A DNA stretch of 64,000 bases. It comes from CAYRHN01 sp964424115 (GTDB taxonomy: Bacteria > Chloroflexota > Anaerolineae > Anaerolineales > Anaerolineaceae). Each line of letters begins with the position of its first letter. The stretch's first letter is position 1. The notes under the pieces were generated by a model. The model was not told the DNA's origin. It saw only the letters and a program-made list of their open reading frames with translations, and ran no database searches. Of this stretch, positions 27,144 to 33,758 are shown piece by piece. The DNA is taken from NCBI GenBank assembly GCA_964424115.1, contig CAYRHN010000003.1, positions 186,001-250,000 on the forward strand, given 5' to 3'. The position numbers and the translations under genes were made by a program.

Positions 27144-28145
27144 ATGAGCCGAAAAACATCCCTCCTTTTCCTTTTAATTATCCTCGCTGCCGCGCTGGCA
27201 GCGTTGAGCGCCTGCGCGGCCGCTGAACCCAGCCCCACCCCTGAGGGGGTGTGCTCCACCGAGGAAAGCTGCGCGGCGCCCGGCACGGGCGCGCCTACCG
27301 GCACTCCCCCGCCGCTGGATAACCCGCCCGCGACATCTACTCCCGCCGCGCCGGGCGATACGGCCACGCCTGAACCCCCGACTGCCACCCCAGATTACAC
27401 GCCCACGCCTGACCTGCGCCTGCCGCCCGAACAGTGGCAGCAGTGGTCGGTCATCCCCACCTTCTCGCCGCGCGTGCGCGAGATCTACGCCAAGGGCCGC
27501 GAACTGGGCAACGATCCCACCCATTTCTCCAAGGTGGGCGATTGCCAGATGATCAATTCGGCCTTCTTTGGCATTTACGCCACCCCCGGCGCTTACAGCT
27601 TCTACACTGGCGAGGAATACCTGCAAGACCGGATCGACTATTTTAGCGTTGACCAGTTCGCCCGCGAAAGCGCGGCCACCCAGGGCGGGTTTAACGCCCC
27701 GGCCGTCTTCAACCCCATGCTGGCCGACCCGGAAGTGTGCCTGGCCGGGGAAACCCCGCTGGAATGCGAGTACCGCATTAATAAGCCCAGTTTCATGCTG
27801 ATCAGCATGGAGTTCACCTTCAAGGGGCGCACGGCGGATGTGTATGCCGGGTATTTGCGCAAGATCATCGATTTCGCCATTGAGCACGGCGTGGTGCCGA
27901 TCATCGCCACCAAGGCTGATAATGTGGAAGGCGATCACAGTATCAACCTGGCCACTGCCCGCCTGGCATACGAGTATGACATCCCGCTGTGGAATTTCTG
28001 GTTGGCGGTGCAGACGCTGCCCAACCAGGGCATGGATGCCTCGCGCAACGATGGCTTCCACATCAGCGTGGATGCCTGGAATATGCGCAGCTACACCGGC
28101 ATCAAGCTGCTGGACGAATTGGTCAAATACGTCTCCCAGCCGTAA
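27144..28145 (+). CDS. SGNH-like hydrolase lipoprotein with Cys at the nucleophile position
   Basis: The product has 333 residues. Signal peptide and lipobox (L-S-A-C) are followed by a Pro/Thr-rich linker to ~90. The folded part starts V-R-E-I-Y-A-K-G-R-E-L-G and contains F-S-K-V-G-D-C-Q near 131 and N-D-G-F-H-I-S near 300. In SGNH/GDSL hydrolases these would be block I (G-D-S) and the Asp-x-x-His pair; here Ser is replaced by Cys. A-T-K-A-D-N and N-F-W-L-A-V patches are shared with the protein at 33759. Predicted to be anchored outside the membrane. Whether it is an active esterase or a binding protein is open. The neighbouring lipoprotein gene at 28964 carries the other half of the fused homologue. 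Confidence 0.78.
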   Translation: MSRKTSLLFLLIILAAALAALSACAAAEPSPTPEGVCSTEESCAAPGTGAPTGTPPPLDNPPATSTPAAPGDTATPEPPTATPDYTPTPDLRLPPEQWQQWSVIPTFSPRVREIYAKGRELGNDPTHFSKVGDCQMINSAFFGIYATPGAYSFYTGEEYLQDRIDYFSVDQFARESAATQGGFNAPAVFNPMLADPEVCLAGETPLECEYRINKPSFMLISMEFTFKGRTADVYAGYLRKIIDFAIEHGVVPIIATKADNVEGDHSINLATARLAYEYDIPLWNFWLAVQTLPNQGMDASRNDGFHISVDAWNMRSYTGIKLLDELVKYVSQP

Positions 28146-28150
28146 ATTGA

Positions 28151-28282
28151 ACCGCTAAGACGCTACCCCAAAGGGGCGCAAAGAAGGCGCGATGATTTTA
28201 CAATTTTCGCGCCTTCTTTATTTAATAGGTTTTCTTTGCGTCTTTGCGTCTTTGCGTCTTGGCGTCTTGGCGTCTTGGCGGT
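28151..28282. repeat. Imperfect palindromic intergenic repeat with 8-bp tandem units
   Basis: ACCGCTAAGACGC at 28151-28163 is matched by an inverted copy at 28270-28282 with one mismatch. The right side is six tandem 8-bp units from 28235 (three TTTGCGTC, two TTGGCGTC, one TTGGCGGT). The hairpin at 28181-28218 sits between the arms. Related intergenic palindromes occur at 41452-41539 and, in part, near 44870. Confidence 0.6.
28181..28218. terminator. Bidirectional hairpin between convergent genes
   Basis: AAGAAGGCGCGA (28181-28192) pairs with TCGCGCCTTCTT (28207-28218). It lies between the stop of the SGNH lipoprotein gene and that of the convergent coiled-coil gene, and is followed by an AT-rich stretch. 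Confidence 0.55.
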
Positions 28283-28807
28283 TTACTTATTCCGGGGGTG
28301 GTTCAGCTCGCGGTATTCGCGCAGCGCGTCGCGCAGGTCCAGGCTGGCCTCCACGGCGTTGATGTGGAAGCGGCGCTGGAGCTTGCCGATCTCCTTGACC
28401 GTCTTGCGCGCCTGCTGCACGTCGCTGACCTTGCCGTCGGCGTCAAAACCGGCGTGGCTTCCGATCAACGCGGCGGCTTCGGCCGAGAGGGCGGCGTTCT
28501 CGTCGCGGACGGCCTTGAAATCGGCCAGGGCGGCTTCCAGCGCGCTGGTGTCATATCCGGCGGCCTTTTCTTTGTCGATATAGGCCTGGGTCTTGGCGAT
28601 GACCTCTTCGGCCTTCGCCAGGCGGGCTTCCTGCCTGACCTGGATGTCCTTCTCGCGGGCAAATCCCTGCTCCAGCCTGGCGGCCAGGTCGGCATTGCCG
28701 TTGCCGTCGCCGGGGTCGGCGAAGACCGGGGCGGTGGGGATGGCGAAGACCGCCAGGGTCAGGACGAGAACGAACGATAAGAGGATCTTGTTCCAATTCT
28801 TATTCAT
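28283..28807 (-). CDS. Secreted helical protein, function unknown
   Basis: The product has 174 residues from the ATG at 28807, which follows AAGGAG at eight bases. A signal peptide (N-K-I-L-L-S-F-V-L-V-L-T-L-A-V-F to V-F-A-D) precedes a short Gly/Asn/Asp segment and then an Ala/Glu/Lys/Arg-rich region of about 130 residues with heptad character. The mature protein should be an extended helical bundle or coiled coil. It resembles the generic 'secreted coiled-coil' proteins seen in Gram-positives and Chloroflexi. No domain recognised. Confidence 0.75.
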   Translation of the reverse strand: MNKNWNKILLSFVLVLTLAVFAIPTAPVFADPGDGNGNADLAARLEQGFAREKDIQVRQEARLAKAEEVIAKTQAYIDKEKAAGYDTSALEAALADFKAVRDENAALSAEAAALIGSHAGFDADGKVSDVQQARKTVKEIGKLQRRFHINAVEASLDLRDALREYRELNHPRNK

Positions 28808-28888
28808 GGCATACACTCCTTTTGATTCAATATGTTTGACTTACGCTCCAGAGTATAGCCCGCCCATGTTATCGGCGTATTGCGGGGA

Positions 28889-28918
28889 TGTAAAAAGATT
28901 GTAAAATCTGTGGTATAA
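28889..28918 (+). promoter_or_regulatory. TGTAA direct repeats and -10 element ahead of the propeller lipoprotein
   Basis: TGTAAAAAGAT (28889-28899) and TGTAAAATCTG (28900-28910) are two 11-bp units in tandem, followed by TATAAA at 28913-28918. A pair of 11-bp direct repeats replacing a -35 box is the usual binding pattern of OmpR/PhoB-family regulators. A similar TGTAA-N6-TGTAA box occurs at 51439-51460. Confidence 0.45.
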
Positions 28919-28963
28919 ATTCCCCATTGCGTTAAATCTCATTTCGAACAGGAATTGAACCCA

Positions 28964-30241
28964 GTGAAGAAAACGCTTCTTCTTTCCCTTTGCTTTATCC
29001 TTCTGCTGGCGGCCTTGAGCGCCTGTGCATCGGCCCCTACCGCCGCTCCCGCGGCAACCGAAACCCCCGCTGCCACCCAGCCGCGCCCGACCATGCCGCC
29101 CACCTGGACGGCTGCGCCGACCGACACACCCACCATCACCCCCACACCCACCCTCCAGCCGCTCTACACTCCCACTGCCGGGCCGACACCCGTGGGCGGG
29201 ACGGGACAGGTGGTCTTTGCCCTGGCCAGCCGCAAGGACGGCGTGGTTGGAACCCAGGGCGTTTTCCTGTACGACTTCGCCCGCGCCACGCTGAACCAAC
29301 TGCTGGAGACCGGTTTTGACCTGCAGGCCATCTCCCCCGACGGGCAGTTCCTGCTGGTGAACCAGGATAAATCGCTTTACCTGGTGCGCGTCTCTGATCC
29401 CGCCAACCGCCTGCTGTTGGGCGAGGATTTCTATCCGCTCGGGCGGCAGGGCGCCACCTGGAGCAAGGACGGCGCCGCCATCGTGGCCATCTTCACCCGC
29501 GACGGGGTCAATGGGCTGTACGCGCGCGCCTTCTCCAACCCGGCTGCCAACCCGCTGCCGATCGACCAGAGCCTGAGCGGCGACTGGAAGGCGCTCAACA
29601 CGGCCGGGCACGCGCCGATCGAGCTTTACCCATCTGCCGGCGCCTCGCGCATCTACTGGGCTTCCGGCACCTGCACCGGGCTGGGCGCCTGCGAGAAGGT
29701 GCAGGTCTTCCGCTCCCCGGTGGACGGCACCGTTGCCGACGAGGTGACCCTGCTGGAGCGCCCGCTTTTCACCGGCGATGTGGCCTGGATGGCCTACCTG
29801 ACCATCTATAACAACCAGCGTTACCTGGCGGTGGCCCCGCCCGACCGCTCGAACGTCTTTACCCCCTTCATGGGCGGCGGGATCGTCATCGATTACGCCT
29901 GGTCGCCGGCCGAGAACAAGCTGGCCGCGCTCAGCCTGGACCGCTCTGACTATTCCGGCAAGACCTCCGGCAACCGCCTGTTCCTAATGAGCGGCCCGGA
30001 TTGGGTGCCGGACGAAAAAACGCCCATCGACGGGCTGAACGCGCGCATCACCTGGGGCGCGGACGGGCAATCCCTGCTGCTCACCTCCACCGCCCAGCTG
30101 GAAGACGGCACCTACCGCATCTCTTTCCACCTGCACGACCTGGTCAACACGCGCCTGGACGCGTTGGACGAGAAGATCGCCCTCACCAGCCCGGATTTCC
30201 TGTATATCACCAATATCTACTGGGTGCCCAAATACTGGTAA
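28964..30241 (+). CDS. Beta-propeller lipoprotein (TolB-like repeats)
   Basis: The product has 425 residues. The GTG at 28964 opens V-K-K-T-L-L-L-S-L with a lipobox L-S-A-C; AGGAA lies about ten bases upstream. A Thr/Pro-rich linker to ~85 is followed by repeated propeller blades containing I-S-P-D-G-Q-F, T-W-S-K-D-G-A and W-G-A-D-G-Q-S, as in TolB or PD40 repeats. The last third, with D-R-S-D-Y-S-G-K, is clearly homologous to the C-terminal half of the protein at 33759. Predicted to be anchored outside the membrane. It probably works with the SGNH-like lipoprotein encoded just upstream. Confidence 0.82.
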   Translation: MKKTLLLSLCFILLLAALSACASAPTAAPAATETPAATQPRPTMPPTWTAAPTDTPTITPTPTLQPLYTPTAGPTPVGGTGQVVFALASRKDGVVGTQGVFLYDFARATLNQLLETGFDLQAISPDGQFLLVNQDKSLYLVRVSDPANRLLLGEDFYPLGRQGATWSKDGAAIVAIFTRDGVNGLYARAFSNPAANPLPIDQSLSGDWKALNTAGHAPIELYPSAGASRIYWASGTCTGLGACEKVQVFRSPVDGTVADEVTLLERPLFTGDVAWMAYLTIYNNQRYLAVAPPDRSNVFTPFMGGGIVIDYAWSPAENKLAALSLDRSDYSGKTSGNRLFLMSGPDWVPDEKTPIDGLNARITWGADGQSLLLTSTAQLEDGTYRISFHLHDLVNTRLDALDEKIALTSPDFLYITNIYWVPKYW

Positions 30242-30303
30242 TTTACGCCTGATGTGAATTCAAGAGATCTCTCCGAATTGACCGCCACGCGAAAATGATC
30301 TCC

Positions 30304-30467
30304 GTAGGGGCGGCCCGCCATGGTCGTTGAAACGCCTGGCTTGATCCAAAGGGCCGCCCGCGAGGTACACCGGCGCATTTGCAGGGCAGCGGGCGGGACT
30401 TTGTTAAAGCATTTCCTTATTAATTCAACATGGCGTCCCGCACCCTTCGGGCATCTTCGACCCCTAC
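30304..30467. mobile_element. MITE-like element with terminal inverted repeats
   Basis: The left end GTAGGGGCGGCCCGCCATG (30304-30322) is related to the inverted right end at 30429-30467, read on the minus strand as GTAGGGGTCGAAGATGCCCG and onward. The right end matches 47915-47953 in opposite orientation at 37 of 39 positions. No ORF is present. It fills most of the 346-base gap between the propeller lipoprotein and the methyltransferase genes. Confidence 0.55.
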
Positions 30468-30587
30468 CGAACAAATCCTTTTGTCCCAGGTCCCTTGGGG
30501 TCGAATCCGCATCGACTTGCGAACCAGGGCTTTCTCGTTGATGCGCTTTTTTGTATAATCAGAAGAGCAGCGGAAGGAGAAAAACGG

Positions 30588-31163
30588 ATGGCGGATATGG
30601 ATCGTTTCTATATATTTGGGCCGGTGGAACTGGAGGTCAAGGATTTCCCATCCGAGGGGTTCGTGCTGGATATTGGCGGCGGGGGAGCGGGGGTCATTGG
30701 CAGGCTCAAAGGGCCGGATGTCGTCGCGATCGATATTCGTAAAGAAGAGCTGGAAGAAGCGGCTGAAGGCCCGCTGAAGATCGTGATGGATGCCAGGGAT
30801 CTGAAGTTCCTGGACGGCAGTTTTCATGTCGCGACCGCATTCTTCTCGTTGATGTACGTTAAAAGCCGCGAGGACCAGCAACAGATATTCAAGGAAGCCG
30901 CGCGGGTGCTGAAGCCGGGGGCGATCCTGCACATCTGGGAGGTCGATCTTGAGGAGCGCCCTCAAACAGACCTGGAGTTCTATATTGTGAGCCTGTGTTG
31001 CCGGGTGCGAGATTTGGAAATAAACACCGGGTACGGGGTGCGCTGGCCCGAGGAGGCGCGCGGGGAGCAATATTATGTCCGGCTTGCCGAAGAAGCGGGT
31101 TTTCAGCATCTCAGCACGGAGAGGGTCAAGCACACCTTCCATCTTGTATTCCGCAAGGGCTGA
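30588..31163 (+). CDS. Class I SAM-dependent methyltransferase
   Basis: The product has 191 residues from an ATG at 30588, preceded by GGAAGGAG and by TATAAT at 30554-30559. Motif I is L-D-I-G-G-G-G-A-G near 24, motif II V-V-A-I-D-I-R, and the post-II region reads D-A-R-D-L-K-F-L-D-G-S-F-H, where methyltransferase type 11 proteins have a D-A-x-x-L-P-F-x-D pattern. A-R-V-L-K-P-G-A-I-L follows as expected. The protein is smaller than average and its substrate is unknown. The next reading frame is a decayed GNAT gene. Confidence 0.85.
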   Translation: MADMDRFYIFGPVELEVKDFPSEGFVLDIGGGGAGVIGRLKGPDVVAIDIRKEELEEAAEGPLKIVMDARDLKFLDGSFHVATAFFSLMYVKSREDQQQIFKEAARVLKPGAILHIWEVDLEERPQTDLEFYIVSLCCRVRDLEINTGYGVRWPEEARGEQYYVRLAEEAGFQHLSTERVKHTFHLVFRKG

Positions 31164-31170
31164 TCCGGAA

Positions 31171-31283
31171 ATGGACACCGGCATGATCATTCGCCCCATC
31201 CGGGAAGACGACAGTGAAGCTTTCCTCGAACTGTGCCGGACGCTGGACCGGGGACGCAGTTCATGATGGTTGCTTTGCAGGGT
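31171..31283 (+). pseudogene. Frameshifted N-terminal fragment of a GNAT acetyltransferase
   Basis: The frame starts M-D-T-G-M-I-I-R-P-I-R-E-D-D-S-E-A-F, a normal GNAT opening, and stops early at 31264. Shifting by one base at about 31250 restores T-L-D-R-G-T-Q-F-M-M, the expected continuation, but homology ends after about ten more residues where the promoter of the next gene begins. Frameshift plus truncation make it a remnant. Confidence 0.55.
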
Positions 31284-31330
31284 TGCCGCGTGTATAATCA
31301 TCATTAATCTCACCATCCCCGGGGGACACC

Positions 31331-32191
31331 ATGCCCGAAAAAACCTACGCCTGCACGATCGCGGAGAAGCCCTACACCCTCGAACTGAATTACACCTGGC
31401 GGCGGCTGTCGCTGCGCGCCAACGGCGTGACCCTGATCGACACAGTGCGGTATTGGTTGCTGGTAAAGGATATGCCTTTCACGCTGGATGGGCACCCGGG
31501 CTTTCTGCGAAATTGGGGGATCCCGAGAGAACCCTGCAACCTGGTGGTCGATAACATCTCGATCATCGACGGCAAGGAGTACCCGCCGCTGCTGCCCATG
31601 CCCTGGTGGGGGCGGCTGTTCCAGGGGGCGGCGGGGCTGATTTTGCTGGTGGGGATTTTCTTTCTTCTGGCGCCTTTCTTCTACCCCGAAAGGCGCGCCA
31701 TCCCCTATATCGGGTATTTATTCCTAAACCTGTCGATCTCGGGATTGTTTTTAGCGCTGATCTTATGGTTGGTGTATTGGGTGGATAAAAAGGTGGATTT
31801 TGACAAACGAGATCCGTCGGTGCGCGGGATTGCGATCGTGTTGGGTTTATTTTTGGCGTCCTTCTTTAATGTGTATGTTAGGACTGCTCTCTTTGATTAC
31901 CTTGATACATTCCTATTGCCCAATCCTTATTATTTCGATGAACTGGGTGCGGTCAGGGCCAGCCTTGGGATATCACTTTCCTGTATTGCGGTCAGCGCGC
32001 TGCTTTACCAAACCCTTTCATTCCATCCCCGCGATCCCGACCGGATTACTTTCGCTCGTATCGTGGCCTGTGCCGGCCGGGTGTTTACCTGTTGGGTGGT
32101 GATTTCTTGCTTTTTTAATATATTCGGATATAGCTTTATTCTGGGACCGATCGAGCTGGCATCGCACCTGTTCAGCGGCATTAAACCCTGA
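31331..32191 (+). CDS. Multi-pass membrane protein, function unknown
   Basis: The product has 286 residues, with GGGGGA just before the ATG and TATAAT at 31293-31298. The first ~90 residues are soluble and beta-rich (L-E-L-N-Y-T-W-R-R-L-S-L-R-A-N-G-V). Five or six hydrophobic helices follow between ~93 and 280, with the charged loop Y-W-V-D-K-K-V-D-F-D-K-R between the second and third. No family was recognised. The N-terminal part may be a cytosolic domain preceding a membrane sensor or scaffold. Confidence 0.7.
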   Translation: MPEKTYACTIAEKPYTLELNYTWRRLSLRANGVTLIDTVRYWLLVKDMPFTLDGHPGFLRNWGIPREPCNLVVDNISIIDGKEYPPLLPMPWWGRLFQGAAGLILLVGIFFLLAPFFYPERRAIPYIGYLFLNLSISGLFLALILWLVYWVDKKVDFDKRDPSVRGIAIVLGLFLASFFNVYVRTALFDYLDTFLLPNPYYFDELGAVRASLGISLSCIAVSALLYQTLSFHPRDPDRITFARIVACAGRVFTCWVVISCFFNIFGYSFILGPIELASHLFSGIKP

Positions 32192-32253
32192 GCAGGGCTA
32201 TTTCCTGCCCTGCGCCGCTTTTTCTGTGAACTTCACGGCGCTCTGTTCTTGCA

Positions 32254-32310
32254 TTACAATCAGACCCTGCGAGCGAATTGCTGACCGGCGGCCAGTACGG
32301 TCGCCCCGAC
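32254..32310 (+). repeat. Degenerate copy of the SGNH/propeller gene's promoter and 5' end
   Basis: TTACAATCAGACCCT at 32254-32268 is identical to 33744-33758, the promoter region of the gene at 33759. AGCGAATT follows in both. CCAGTACGGTCGCCCC (from about 32292) recurs inside that gene at about 33838, with the intervening bases missing here. It lies immediately upstream of the M28 peptidase gene. Confidence 0.6.
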
Positions 32311-32336
32311 AGTCACCCCGACCAGGAGAAAATTTA

Positions 32337-33575
32337 ATGAACACCGAAAACCTCTTTCAAAAAAGTGTGTCTTATTTGAAGGTCCTCTGCGAGGAAATTC
32401 CGGAACGCTGCGTGGGCAGTGAAGGCAACCGGCGGGCTACCGGTTTCTTTGAAAAAGAGCTATCCGCTTTGGGATGGCGGACAGACGTATCTGAACTGGA
32501 TGGGATGGATTGGGAAGACGGCGGGGCCACCTTGCGCGCGGGAGATGAAAGTTTTCAGGTGCTGGTCAGCCCCTATTCCCTGGGATGCTCCGTTCAAGCG
32601 CCGTTGGCAGGCGCCGCCACGCTTGAAGAGCTCGAACAACAGGATATCACCGGCAAGCTCCTTCTTTTGTCCGGCGAGATTGCAAAAGAACAGCTCATGC
32701 CGAAGAACTTCGTCTTCTATAATCCGGAAGAGCATCAAAGGATCATTGCGCTGCTTGAACAAAAGCAGCCTGCGGCAATTCTGTGCGCCACCGGCAGGAA
32801 CGCCGCCCTGGCGGGAGGGGTCTATCCATTTCCGCTCATCGAAGACGGCGATTTTGATATTCCCTCCGTGTATATGACCGAAGAGGAAGGGCAAAAGCTG
32901 ATCGCCTGGATCGGGAAGCCGCTCAGTTTGCAGTCTCGCTCCAAACGGATCCCCGCCAAGGCGTATAACGTCGCTGCCCGCAAAGGCAAGGATGAGGCGG
33001 AGCGCATCGTCATCACCGCGCATATCGACGCGAAGAAAGGCACTCCCGGAGCGATCGACAACGCCACCGGGGTGATTGTCCTGCTGCTCTTGGCCGAGCT
33101 GCTCAAAGACTATGAGGGGGAAAAGCTGCTTGAGATGGTGGCGTTCAACGGGGAAGATTATTATGCCGTGCCCGGGCAGATGGATTACATCCGCAAGAAC
33201 CAGGCGGCGTTCGAGAACATCCTCTTGAACATTAACATCGACGGCGCGGGGTACCAGGAAGGCCGATCGGCATTTTCGTTCTTCGATATTCCTGAAGCCA
33301 TGCAGGCCGCCGCAAATGACGTGCTGGCGAAATTCGACGGGATCACGGAAGGGATCCAGTGGCAGCAGGGGGATCACAGTATATTCATTCAATATGGGCG
33401 CCCGGCCATTGCCGTATCGTCGCAGTGGTTCATCGAGCATATGGAGAGCCAGGAGATCACCCACACCCCCGGGGACCATATGGGGATTGTGGATTGCCGA
33501 AAGGTGGTTGAAATAGCCGAGGCCTTGAATGAGTTCATCCGCAAGGCGGCAGAGCTTACAATCCCGGGGCGTTGA
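32337..33575 (+). CDS. M28 family zinc metallopeptidase
   Basis: The product has 412 residues from the ATG at 32337, preceded by AGGAG. A PA-like inserted region lies at ~75-210. The peptidase core follows with metal ligands in order: T-A-H-I-D-A, G-A-I-D-N-A-T-G, F-N-G-E-D-Y (the catalytic and metal-binding pair, here Glu-Asp), N-I-D-G-A-G, and T-H-T-P-G-D-H. This is the aminopeptidase Y/Ap1 pattern. No signal peptide is visible, so it should be cytosolic. Substrate unknown. The upstream promoter area carries a degenerate copy of the 5' region of the gene at 33759. Confidence 0.87.
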   Translation: MNTENLFQKSVSYLKVLCEEIPERCVGSEGNRRATGFFEKELSALGWRTDVSELDGMDWEDGGATLRAGDESFQVLVSPYSLGCSVQAPLAGAATLEELEQQDITGKLLLLSGEIAKEQLMPKNFVFYNPEEHQRIIALLEQKQPAAILCATGRNAALAGGVYPFPLIEDGDFDIPSVYMTEEEGQKLIAWIGKPLSLQSRSKRIPAKAYNVAARKGKDEAERIVITAHIDAKKGTPGAIDNATGVIVLLLLAELLKDYEGEKLLEMVAFNGEDYYAVPGQMDYIRKNQAAFENILLNINIDGAGYQEGRSAFSFFDIPEAMQAAANDVLAKFDGITEGIQWQQGDHSIFIQYGRPAIAVSSQWFIEHMESQEITHTPGDHMGIVDCRKVVEIAEALNEFIRKAAELTIPGR

Positions 33576-33635
33576 CCGTTTCAAAACGGCCTGCAGCGAA
33601 GGGAGCAGCGCTGCCGGGTTATTTATTGACAGATC

Positions 33636-33710
33636 GTGGGTTGAGGGCGGAAGCCCCTGGGGATGCGCCGGTTTTCTCCGCCGATATAGGGATCATTCCC
33701 CTCAACCCAC
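33636..33710. repeat. Intergenic inverted repeat with GTGGGTTGAGGG arms
   Basis: GTGGGTTGAGGG (33636-33647) is repeated inverted as CCCTCAACCCAC (33699-33710), 51 bases apart. The same 12-mer occurs at 48038-48049 in another gene-free stretch. It probably belongs to a dispersed palindromic repeat family. Confidence 0.5.
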
Positions 33711-33744
33711 CCAACGGCTCTCCTCCCCTTTGCCCTATTTGGGT

Positions 33745-33750
33745 TACAAT
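33745..33750 (+). promoter_or_regulatory. -10 element eight bases from the start codon
   Basis: TACAAT (33745-33750) lies eight bases before the ATG at 33759, and no Shine-Dalgarno sequence separates them, which fits leaderless transcription. Confidence 0.4.
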
Positions 33751-33758
33751 CAGACCCT

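Noticed and set aside
30480..30520. GGTCGAATCC resembling a tRNA T-loop
   Set aside because: No acceptor stem, anticodon arm or CCA could be built around it.
32226..32336. Upstream extension of the M28 peptidase frame
   Set aside because: The extension crosses a promoter-like TACAAT and the duplicated segment; AGGAG fits the ATG at 32337.
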